This document shows, one piece after another, positions 1-11,500 of a DNA stretch of 64,000 bases. Made by a program: the position numbers and the translations under genes. A model generated the notes under the pieces. That model was not told the origin of the DNA, did no database searches, and worked only from the letters and a program-made list of their open reading frames with translations. The number at the start of each line of letters is the position of its first letter. The first letter of the stretch is position 1. Source of the DNA: Aplectana chamaeleonis. Its lineage: Eukaryota; Nematoda; Chromadorea; Rhabditida; Cosmocercidae. The stretch covers positions 668,501 through 732,500 of the forward strand of contig JAPDOI010000116.1 of NCBI GenBank assembly GCA_029168955.1, in the 5' to 3' direction.

Positions 1-3000
1 CTATGCGGACCGTCTAATGAACAGTGAAGATATCCTCACTGCAGTGGCTGTGGATTCAACCACAGGTGGGACGATGATGATTGTCTTGCGTAAAGTTTTT
101 TTGCTATTAATATGAGTTATAATGTTGTAGGAAATATCATTCTTGGAGCGGAAGTCGCTAGGCGAGCTGGAGAGATCTTCATACTGGATCCTAAACGGAT
201 GAAGGTAAATCTCAGAGTTCGCCTTATCACGGATGTGGACGGACCAGTGAGACACTTAGAGGTGGACTCTAGTAAAGGGTGAGTTTTCGATGTGCATTAG
301 ATCATTTAGACTTCGAGAGCGTACAGCTAACCACTTGCTCCTGTTCGACGCCAGACATTCTATTTGTCACTGTCACATGGGTTTTGAATTGAGTATGTGC
401 CAATAAAATGGACTTGAGGATTCCACGTTAGATAAACATGGGTGTGTAGTAACCTAAATTTCAGCATAAGATCTTTCGCGGTAGAATTTCTGCTATTGAA
501 TTAAATCAGGCTCTGGAGTTCACAACGTTTTCCCTGATAGTTTCTTAGTTTTTGCTAGGTTGTTCATGTCGCTGAGTGGATTGGCTTAGCGGTCGACCCA
601 CTGCAGTCGTTCCCAACTTCTTCCACGCGAGATCCGATCCGAACAACCTCAAACTTGGGTAATTAAGCCCCGCGTCAGGGTATCTGTTCGAAGAGAATAG
701 AAAGGTGAGAGAGAGAAAACGGGATGAAATGAGAACATTCGAGAAAATCCCCTCAACCTTAAAACCAGGCTGCATCTGGCCTAAGGCCCCTATCAGAAAA
801 ATGAAAACAAGTTACTTATAACATAAAAGGCCAAAGACAAGTTACTTGTAACATATCTGAGCCGATGTAAGTTACTTGCGACTTATCTCAGGCCATTTAA
901 GTTACATGTAACGTATCGGCAGGATATTGCCTGCGGTGCGCCTCCGATATGTTGATGACCTGAGTTGTTACATGTATCTTAACTGGCCTGAGATAAGTCG
1001 CAAGTAACTTACATCGGCTCAGATATATTACAAGTAACTTGTTTTTGATTTCTTAGAGGATACTGTGTGTAGTGCGCCTCCGATATGTTAAATGTAACTT
1101 AAATGGCACAATATAAGTCGCAAGTAACTTAAATCGGCCGAGAAGATATTTCCAAGGGGATGTACGACGCACTCTCGGGGTCACGCTTATGACTGGCGTA
1201 GCTGTTGGTACAATTACCCAAGTTTGAGGTACTTGACCCCAAACCAACAGGGAAGGCCCCGCACAACATTTTTTTTTGTTTTGTGTGTGGTCTGAGACGC
1301 GTGCTCTGCATCGCGTGTCGTCTGCGTCACGTGATGGCCACCCATAGTGAAAATATAAATGTAAGTTACATGTAACACAAGTGTAACTTACATGCAATAT
1401 AAATTTAAGTTACATGTAATATAAATGTATGTAACATGTAATAGAAATGTAAGTTACTTGAGACATTCAAGTAAGTTACATTTATATTACAAGTAACTTG
1501 TTTTGATCTTTCTGAGTAGTTATATACCGGCGGGACGCTGCGTAAACAACAAGACAACTATCACTTATATGCGCCCTAAGTGTGCTCAGGCATGCCAAAA
1601 GGAACAGTGGCCGCAGAAGCCCGTCCCGAGCAGTCATTCACGCCGCGGCATTGTATACTGTATCGTTGCGGGACCTACACTGTTGGAAATTTGCCAATTT
1701 TTACCAGCTGATCATTTTTCAGATTTAAAATTGTTGAAACATTAGCAAAAACACGATTACAATCCTCAAACCACAGAAATCTTCCACCGTATGCTGACAC
1801 TGCAGCGCAGGGTCTTCGTTGCGGGACCATCCTGCCGTTTCCACACCGTCTTTTACTCTTTGAGCTGGATCGCTACCGAATGTGGTTTGCACTACTCAAG
1901 CACAAGAATGACAGCACTTATTACCATTGTTCAACACACAACTTACTAAAATCTTACTTAACATAACATAACATCGACATGAACACTTTAGGAGACACCG
2001 GAAGCAGGACCAACTCTAGTGTGTGCGATATTCAGGCTTTGATGGGATGCGTTTTTGTTTATTTTTTATCACAGTTGGGCATTATTGCCAAATATTCCCA
2101 GATGGAGATTAGCACTTTCGATTGAATCTCGCCCACCCCTGGGTTTCAAGTCATTCTCAAAAGTCGTAGTGTTTTGCCCCCATTTTCTCCTCCGGAGCTT
2201 CAGCCTCTATCCTAAAACCTTGGAACCGTTTGAACCAATACGAGAATGCCATGCCATTATAACGGGCTAGTTTCATGTGTAGATTGTGCGACTGTGGATA
2301 TATCACCTTGTATTTACGGCCAATCTGCACTCGTCATACTGATGACAAGTCTTTAATCAAATGGAAACTACGAAAAGCTATTTATATATTACTAGTTGTT
2401 TCAGTTGGACGTTATTGCAGTATCACTTTTGAGAATCTGGCAGTAAATTAATCGTTTTGTCCAAGAGTGTGCATTTTAGGCCATCTGCGGCTCACTTTCT
2501 TTGAAAGCAGTGAAACCAGTACACAACTGTGCGTCGGGAAACTAAAATCTCGTTCCATATGCTTCGTGTACCGTTTTTCATCACCGCTTTCGTAAGAATG
2601 CCGGCCTTCCGCGGTGAGGAATTAGAGCAACGCGGAGCCTTTCACAACTGTGGATGCGGCAAGATGGCAGATGGTCCTGCAACGAAGACCCTGCGCCGCT
2701 GTGCCAGCCTACGATGGAAGATTTCTGCGGTTTGAGCATTGTAATCGTGTTTAGCAAAACAACATTACGAGCACTGGTATGACAATATGAATCGACTATT
2801 AGTGATATTCTGCAATCATCAAATGATAGAAGCGAAAAAACCGATCAAATACAAGTGAGACGCCTGGAAGTTTTTAGTCTGCAGTATTGCGTCAAGGACG
2901 CCGAAGACGCAACATTGCAGACGAGTCCCTGATTCACGCAGCAAGTGGCGGCAATGTCATCGCGAGACGTTTTCATTCCGCTGGTGTATAACTAGGGCCT

Positions 3001-5526
3001 AAAAGTTGATGAAATGAGCGACTTAGAAAAATCAATACAAGTTACTTGTAACATAAATGTAACTTACTTGAATGTCTCAAGTAACTTACATTTATATTAC
3101 ATGTAACTTAAATTTATATTGCATGTAAGTTACACTTATGTTACATGTAACTTACATTTATATTTTCACCATGGGTGGCCATCACGTACGCAGACGACAC
3201 GCGATGCAGAGAGCGCGTCCCAGATCACACACTACGCCAAACAAATGCTGTGCGGGGCCTTCCCGGTTGGTGTGGGGTCAAGTACCTTAAATTTGGGTAA
3301 TTGAACCAACAGCAACGCCAGTCGTAAGCCTGACCCCACGAGTGCGTCGTAAATCCCCCTTGGAAATATCTTCTCGGATGATTTAAGTTACTTGTGACTT
3401 ATATTGTGCCATTTAAGTTACATGCAACATATCGAAGGCACACTGCATATAGTGTCCTTTCAGAAGTTGGAAAAAAGTTACTTGTAACATATCTGAGCCG
3501 ATTTGGGTTACCTGCGACTTATCTCAGGTCATTTAAGATACGTGTAACATTTAGGAGGCGCACCGTACGCAGTATCTCGCCCATATGTTACATTTAACTT
3601 AAATGACCTGAGACGAGTTGCAGGTAACTTACATTGGCTCAGATATGGTACAAGTAACTTGTTTTCGGCCTTTTATGGTACAAGTAACTTGTTTTCATTT
3701 TTTTGAGGAGAGGGATTGAATCTCGGCAGGGACGCAGCTCGTCCGCGCCCTTCTTGTGTCGATTGGGGCGCGACAACATCGCCCTCCACGCAGCATTGAG
3801 ATGTCAACCAACTTTTATGTGTATTTCTCTCTTCTTCCTTAGTACCTATAATAGCGAACACTAGTAGTCTCCTTGAATAGTGTTGTGTTGGTTGAATATG
3901 GGATAACTACGGTAGGATATTCGAATGTCAAATACTCGAATAAGCCGGGTTGGGAACATATTTACAATTGCTCAGGCGATTCTCGGCCCCGAGCCGCACA
4001 GAACAGCAATCGGAGCCGCCTGACAGTTCGGCTCGTTTTCCCAATCTCCGGGCCACTGCTGTTGCTATTCGGGCGAACTGGAGCAGCCCGGACAGCAACA
4101 GCGGTGGCCCGTAAAGCACCAGCAGTGGCCCGGACAGCAACAGAAGCCGACGCGCAGATTGGGAGAACGAGCCGAACTGTCAGGCGGCTCGGGGCCGATA
4201 ATCGCCTGAGTGCTGCATCGCCATTCAGCCACCAGATAATTTTTCAGAGGAAAATTCCAAGTTCTCTCTTTCCAGATTGATTTTTTGGGCTCGAGGTTGT
4301 ATCAAGAAGGCGAACTATGATGGAACGAATGTCACGTGTTTGGTGAATGCAACCACAACTCAGTTCACACTGGATCCGTTTACGTCGCGATTATGCTACT
4401 TAGAGAAATCTGGAGAGATTCGATGTGTCGACTACGACGGGGCCAACAGCCAGGTGTGATCTCAGCTAACTCGATATCTGTAGTGGCCATCAGAGGTGTA
4501 AACAAATGAAAAATAATGCATCGGAGTTCATGTACGACTTTGCATAAATCTCGACATCGCAACTGTCGATGTAATAGTACAATATCCTTCTGTAGCTTGC
4601 CAACCGAGTATAGTACAGTTTTTCGGCTAACGTTTCGGCGTTTTCGCCCTCATCGGAAACTTGGACTGTGAGTCGAGACGCTCAACTAGTCACCCTCAGA
4701 TCGACACAAACGAAGAGAAATGAGCCAATCACCGTCGGAGTCGTCAAATTGTGTGAAGACTTGAGGCTTCTCGTCAAGATCTTGCAGGATTGAGCCCTGA
4801 CTGCCATAGTTTTTGCTATCCCCTTGCTAGTGGTGTTGCAGCGCGACCGCTCGCTTTCACTCAGGTTGTCTCTAATGTAGCCAATACCTAATAAGGGAGG
4901 CTGTGCGAGCTTCGATATTCTATAACTGTTGTTCTTCTTAGAAGGAAAGTTATGTTGTTGTTTCAGACTGTTGCCATGTTCTCGGTAGTGGATGTGGTTC
5001 AGTCCGAGATTGTTATAGGAGACAGGAACCTTTACATTATCCAGAGGTTTGTGTGTATGAAGATTTCTCGATGTGACACTCTCAGAAAGACAGGGTGATG
5101 TCTTCAATGTGAAACAATTAATTTCCAAAATTGTATGTTTTTTGTAGAAAACGAGTATCGTCAAATGCTCTGATGGTGACAGAGCTGAAACGAGGGAGCA
5201 CCGGGAACTTCACGAAGACTTCTACCTACAATTCTACGGTTACGCTAAGATTCCGAGCTGCGGCTGTCTATAGAACAACTACAGAAGGTAAGGTTCTTTT
5301 CACGTGAGCGAAACTAAAGAAAATGTTTGCTAGACCTCTGCTATTAAGAACTACCTGTTGGAATCGTTCTCGAAGAACGAAGTCATGCCTAGCTCCCTAT
5401 TTTCAGAACCGCTGAATACATGTGCGAAGTCAAATGGTGGTTGTTCACATCTCTGCATCTATTCTGATAGCCGATCTCGATGTTTGTGTGCCTATTCGTT
5501 GATGAAGCCAGATGGAACCTGTGCCG
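1..5526 (+). CDS. LRP exons 1-6: end of a YWTD beta-propeller and its EGF module
   Basis: Exons 2-65, 131-278, 4276-4453, 4967-5046 and 5148-5287 encode the last blades of an LDL-receptor class B propeller; recognisable stretches are [29 protein letters not shown] and [12 protein letters not shown]. Exon 5407-5526 is an LRP-type EGF module ([14 protein letters not shown]...CLCAY) with six cysteines. The small exon 4967-5046 was chosen because it converts phase 0 into the phase 2 needed by the next exon and supplies the expected blade sequence ([10 protein letters not shown]). The 4-kb intron 2 splits one blade and is filled with repeats. Confidence 0.88.
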
Positions 5527-8500
5527 GTAGGGGTTTTCCGCTCTTTCTACTTTCACTCGACCAATAACATGACACTAGTGAATTTTCAGTAAATCCTGCC
5601 TTCCTCTCCTATTCACATAGTGGTGTGGTGGACTTTGTCAGCATCTCACCGAACACCACCGTGCCTCGCTGGTCACTTCGCTTCCCGGAGATTCCCAGGT
5701 CAGTTGTGTGAGTTGCAACCTATGAGTTCCCAAAGGTATTTGTTACAGAGGAGTCACCGTGGTGGAGGCAGATCCTGACAGAAATCAGCTGATTCTGGTG
5801 GATAGAGCATCGAATCGCATTATTGTGTTCCGCTTCACCACTAATGACTGGTACGCGGTAGCTGATGGTGAGTTTGTGTGGCTGAACTGATTCGAAGGAC
5901 CTACCAAGACGTCAAGGACGGCGATCTTTCAACGCATTGTCGGGTGGTCAGCGCAGAGTCGTAGTGTACTCTCTGAACTGTGGTGCGCGCGAAGCGCGCA
6001 CCAGATTTGGTTTTGAATCGGCCTCAATCGCGCAACCCCTTTTTCGAAATCTCAGTTGAGAGTGAACGTAGAAATCAGAGCTAAATTGCATTAAAAAGAG
6101 CGCAAAAGGTTGGCATATGTACCCAAAAATGGTGTAGAACGGTTCTCTGGTTTTCGAGTAAAAATCGAAATACGGCGCGTTTTTGTTGTTAAAAGGGGTC
6201 TGCAGAGTTGCAGAGACCGGCGAGTGGTCGCCGAGCGTCAGCCTTGACACGGCGACAAAAATGTTTCGAAACATTATCGGCGCGGCGTCGGTTGCCGCTC
6301 GTTGGCAGTGATGTGGGGCCGTCGCTGCGTCAATACACTCTGCGGTGCCACCCTCGTCGCCGTTTACGCCGCGCCGGTCGCCCTCGTCGCTGAAAGTGAT
6401 CGATATTGCATCCCCCAGCGTTGCTCGTCACTGCGAGCAACGCCGCAACTTGGACTCTGCAGACCCCTAAAGGCATCGAACGCGCTGAAAACCAAGTCTG
6501 GTTTTTGAGCGTTTTTGAGTTGCTACACCCCTATAGTATCTAAAGTTAGCGAAAAGCCTCCTCGAAAACGTTAATTTTTAAAGGAAGAACCGTTTTAAAA
6601 GCCTTCTGCGAATCATTTGAAATTCGCTCGGCATCGACTCGGGATAGTTACGCGGATGGCGCAAGGAGCAGTTCTACAATCTGTCCATTGGCGCAGCGTC
6701 GGAAACAATTCGCCGACGACTACAGTGCACTGACTGCACTGACTTGCACTGACTAACAAAAATACTCACCTGGGCCCTGCAAATTGTCCGCGCTCGTTGT
6801 GTGACGAGACATTTCCAGTCGATAATGCCACTTTCGTCCGACGGTGCGTCAGCGTACAGTGGCATGCCCTGTACGTAGCGACGCGACGTTCTGCTCAAAT
6901 ATTGCGAAAGTGCCAAATGACTGACGGAAGGGCCGGCCGGCCCCTTTTGACGGAATTCCTTACTTTCCACCTCCTCTATGGTCACAATGGTACGTTTTTG
7001 AGCAGCCAAGCTCGTTGTACGTGCTCACAGGGGCCCGAGGAAGGGATTGAGCATAAAAAATGGAAAGTGGATTTCAGCGCGTACGATGCCTTTAATCTCC
7101 TTTTTTTCAGACGGCGTACACGATCTTGTTGGTACACTTAAAATTGAGCTAGGGAGCTCATTTTTGGACAGGAGGCTGAAAATGGATGCAGGTCGCTTCT
7201 ATTCCAATTTGAACTTGATACCTTAACTTTGAAGGGTACCTGAAAATCGTGGGTTTATATACTAAATTAGCCGTGGAGCACGGAAACTGCTTTTTTCTGC
7301 TACGGCTGTGGAGACCGGGGTGTGTGGGTGAATCTGCAGCCAATCAATACAGGTCGGTGAAGGTAAGTACTGAACTTGTCAGAATTCGTACTCATGACAC
7401 GTCATCGATCGATAATCAATACTATCGATTTTCGCGCTTTTTGCACAAAATACGGCTAGGAGTGGTGATTGTTGATGGGAGTGGTTTTCCAGGTTGGGGA
7501 ATTTAGCTCATCAGTCATTATCGATAAATACCAATCAATAATATCGATTTTTTAGCCTTTTGCACAAATTACTGCAATGATTTTCGATTGTTGATGGCTC
7601 TAACAATAACTCACTTGTTTGAGAAATTCATGCGAAACCGAAAATTATCGATCAATGATATCGATTTTTCCCATGTTGCACAAAATGCGGCAATGAGTGG
7701 TATTTTTTACGGTTTGGGTAATAAGTTTCGAAAATTGAACTCATTCGACAATCTCGTTGTTAGATGTTTCATCATTCCGAAATGGAAATTAAGCTAGGAA
7801 ATGAAGTGAAATAACCAATCATGTGATTTTGTGGTCGATTATTTCACAAGCTTCTCCGTTAAACTTATCAAAACGAAATCAAGGGCGCAACGGACACTTT
7901 AAGCCATTTTTGAAAGCTGTAATAAGGGAATCAGCATAGGTCAAGCTAGGTGAACGCAACGTTCCATTCCATATCGTGCTTGATTTCGTTTTGATAAGTG
8001 TAACGGAGAAGATTGTGAAATGATCGACCACAAAATCACATTTTTGGTTATTTCACTTCATTTCTAGCTTTTTTATTTTCCAGGCTATTTTACGCCAATT
8101 CTTTTTTTTACATATTCCAAGACATTTTTAAAACTTTTTTATCATTACCAAATCGTCGCTTTTGCCAGGAAGCTAAGTTTTCAGAAATCAACCCTATGCA
8201 ATGTGTCGCACTTGTCCTGTGAGGTTCATCTAAAACGACAACCACTTTCAGATGTTGGCGAAGTCGAAGGTATCTCTCTTGACGCACCGAATCGTGAACT
8301 ATACTACACACGCCTAAGCCCGCCTTCGATTTGGCGACTGAGTATGTCAGCTGACGATCCAGCGAGCTATCCGGTGGTGCCGACCAGAGTGGCGTTACTT
8401 GGACAGGGAAACAAGCCGAAAGACATTGCTGTGCATCCGTGCATAATGTGAGTATATGCTATTGGCAGGATTGTCATATATAGCAGCCTTTCCCGATTCG

Positions 8501-11500
8501 TCACATTTACGTAGTGTTTGTTAATATGAATCGATCGAAATTTGAATGAATGAATCAAATACCGGCCGATCGACTGATCGATCGGCCGACTAACTGCCTG
8601 GCTAACTGACTGACTGACCGAGCGAATTAGCCAATGAATCTGAGGCCGGATTCATCAATCTTACCGCGGTTAGTGAGTAACCGCGGTTAGCGAAACCGGA
8701 GCTTAACCACCTAGTTTCGCTGCGGTTAAGCCTAACTGCGAATGACGTCATCAGAAGCCCGAAGCACTCTCACGACGTCCCGATGACGTCATCAGAAGCC
8801 CGAAGCACTTTTCACGACGTCCCGATGACGTCATCAGAAGCCCGAAGCACTTTTCACGACGTCCCGATGACGTCATCAGAAGCCTGAAGCACTTTTCACG
8901 ACGTCCCCATGACCTCATCAGAAGCCCGAAGCACTCTCACGACGTCCCGATGACGTCATCAGAATCCCCCCTCACCTACAAATCGGTTAATTACCAGCCT
9001 ACGTACCTCCTACCAACTTACCTGTCTGCCAAGTTGATTGTCTGAGACCATTGGCAGTGGCTATTAGCAGTGAGGACTGAAAAGCGTGACGGCCTACGGC
9101 TCACGGCCTACGGCGCACACCATGAAATTTTCTTAAGCTTTCGGGCTCACAACTTTGTTATTTGTGAAGCGATTTTGCTGAAATTCGGATAGCAGGTGTC
9201 TTCTGGACCCCTTCGCTTATATCCAGATGGAAATCTTCAGAAATTTTGTTTCAAAGATTCTATAAACTATTTTATAAAATTCTAAGTGATCACAAGGCCT
9301 AGGCAAAACCAAACCTCTCCAGCCGCTTCGCGGCTGGAGCGATTCACCAACGAGATTTTAAGATAAGATATAGTGTTATCAACCAGAATCTGTTAACTGC
9401 CTGGCTGACTGACTGACTGACCGAGCGAATTAGACAATGAATCTGAGGCCGGATTCATCAACCTTACCGCGGTTAGTGAGTAACCGCGGTTAGCGAAACC
9501 GGAGCTTAACCACCTAGTTTCGCTGCGGTTAAGCCTAACTGCGATTCACCAACGAGATTTTAAGATAAGATATAGTGTTATCAACCAGAATCTGTTGATA
9601 TCAATCGGAGATAGGTATGTTAGTATCTTATAGCAAAATGAGAGTGAGCGGTCGAATTTGAACGTGTTGCGTGCATGTTTGTAATTAATAGAAGCTGTGC
9701 TCATGTTTGGAATCGCACTTTCGACGATCTTCGGCCCGATTAGGCAGGCATGAAACTGATTGAGTCAGCACGGTTTTACGGGGTGTCGTAACATCCGCAT
9801 TCAGGGCCAAATTTTTTAACGGAATGGGCTTTGCTCAAAATGATCCTGAGTTCAGTTGCTTAACAAAAAAGTGTAGTGATTTTGCATTGTACAGATGTAG
9901 GCAACAGATTCGCCTATTTTACACTTCATCGCTAGGGTCACTTAGAAAAAAAGAAAAGGTTTTTTCAGGCAAACGAAATGTTGTAGCGGCACAATCAGGG
10001 GCAATTCCTACTTTTAAACGCCTGCGCGTCACGCGCAGGCGTGGCCTAGTAGTTTGAACACTTTCTACGCATGCTGCGCGTAGAGGGACTAGGGGTGAGT
10101 TTTTCGCCATGGTATGATGACTCGTAATGAAGTTAATGCATGAGTGATGACAAAGCGATATGAAAACCGGTATGGGCGTTGTCGCCATGGGTGAGCGGAA
10201 GTGAGCACAGGCGTGACGTCAGGCTATTCATACTCCAACGCCCTAAGCCGCGCTGGCCTTCAGAAGCGTGACTATATTTATATTCCTCAACACCGAGAGA
10301 CTTGCGGGGCGTGGCGTTGCAGCATCAATGACCTGACGCCAGGACCTCGCTTTACGCGCGGGCGCCCGTTTCGCCACGGCTGTAGCGACTTTTTTGAGAT
10401 TTCATTATTAACCAATTCTTAGTTTCATTCCGTTTCACAATGATCAATTCCACTACTATCCTCTGCTACCACGAAGTTGAACGCGTGTACTATAGTTGTA
10501 CAATTTCGAAAAAAATGTCGAACAAACGAAATTTGAAAAAATTTCGTTCGACGAAATTTCGAACGAACGAAAACGATCGGCAAAAATTTCGAAAATCTTT
10601 CGAAAAATTTTCGAAAATTCCGTTCGTGAACAACTATAGCGTGTACATATTTTGCCATGACGGCAAAGTTTAGACCCACTTAAATCAACTCAGCTGTAGC
10701 GTCGCAGCTGTAGCATTCATAGTATCTGCAAGCGGGTGGCGCGGTTCAAGGCATTCGTACTCCAACCTACGCCTGCGCGTTACGCGCGTAACGCGGTATC
10801 GTTATGAGACATGAATAGCGCCCAAAGATTAGCGAATCACTCAACGTGATTGTTTGGGGTTACCCAATGCGTTCAGCCGAGGAGACGTCTCAACAGCCTC
10901 GCTCACGGCTGATCTCTCTTAGGCTCCGTCCATAGGTGGCGAGGGGCGCGATTGCGAAAAATCTATCTCAGAAAACCGCCGCATTCAATGCATGTCGAAC
11001 ATGCATTCAACTCGAGTGACCACACCCATCGAAAGGCTCTATCACAGGGGCACGTGCTCCAAATGGCAGCACGTGCTGCGAAATTACATAGCAGGAGCAT
11101 GTGCCATAAAATTCAATCGCAGGAGGACCGTGCTGCAAGATATTCCAGCGTTATCGTAGTAGCACACACTAACGTGCGACGCGGCCAGCTCGCCGAGCAC
11201 CATCTGGGGCCGTCAGCGGTTGGACGAGGCCTCCAGCGGTCGAGCGGGTAAAGTACCGCAAGCTTGGGTAAATAAACCGGCGAAGCTGCCGAACTCTTAG
11301 CTCCTTCTCAAGAGTGCATCGTATACTTTTCTTTTTTGGATAATCGTTTTGTCATCGAGTTGAATGTGTATCATGCGCGCATTGGACGGCTTATTTGTTG
11401 GGGCACGTGCTGTAATCTGAAACACATTAAGAGCACGTGCTTCCCTAGCAGCACGTTCCTTGACTGTGCTCGAAACCACCTTGTCTTCGAGTCGAATGCA

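Larger units (their letters stand above)
279..4275 (+). other. LRP intron 2, about 4 kb, repeat-filled
   Basis: No further exon is needed: the exon ending at 278 (phase 2) joins directly to 4276. The intron contains an isolated SL1-like sequence (648-669), two oppositely oriented copies of a TTAC-palindrome MITE (793-1515 and 3023-3705), a TIR element of about 1 kb (1743-2757) and a 240-bp GC-rich MITE (3971-4210). The open reading frames here translate repeat DNA and resemble no protein. Confidence 0.8.
5979..8192 (+). repeat. Dispersed repeat with internal palindrome, copy 1 (interrupted)
   Basis: Shares long similarity, in opposite orientation, with 55579-57058: the GTGGTGCGCGCGAAGCGC end, the AATTGAGCTAGG(G/A)AGCTC block, several ATCGAT-rich segments and a pair of inverted arms of about 100 bp (7795-7885 and 7975-8090) around TTATCAAAACGAAATCAAG. 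In this copy the homology is interrupted exactly at a TTAA by 6193-7091. No protein is recognisable. Confidence 0.75.
5868..8251 (+). other. LRP intron 8 with a nested repeat
   Basis: Almost filled by one copy of a repeat family (5979-8192) that also occurs reversed at 55579-57058. A tandem pair of TTAA-type MITEs is inserted in it (6193-7091). No exon is required between 5867 and 8252, since the phases match. Confidence 0.8.

Noticed and set aside
3873..4280. Open frame of 135 codons over the GC-rich MITE
   Set aside because: The same translation recurs at 42390-42693 because it is the same repeat; composition is low-complexity and no splice or domain evidence exists.
4682..5164. Minus-strand frame of 160 codons
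   Set aside because: It is antisense to LRP exons 4967-5046 and 5148-5287 and shows no recognisable domain.
8741..8970. CRISPR-like array
   Set aside because: Units are contiguous tandem repeats without unique spacers, and the genome is eukaryotic.
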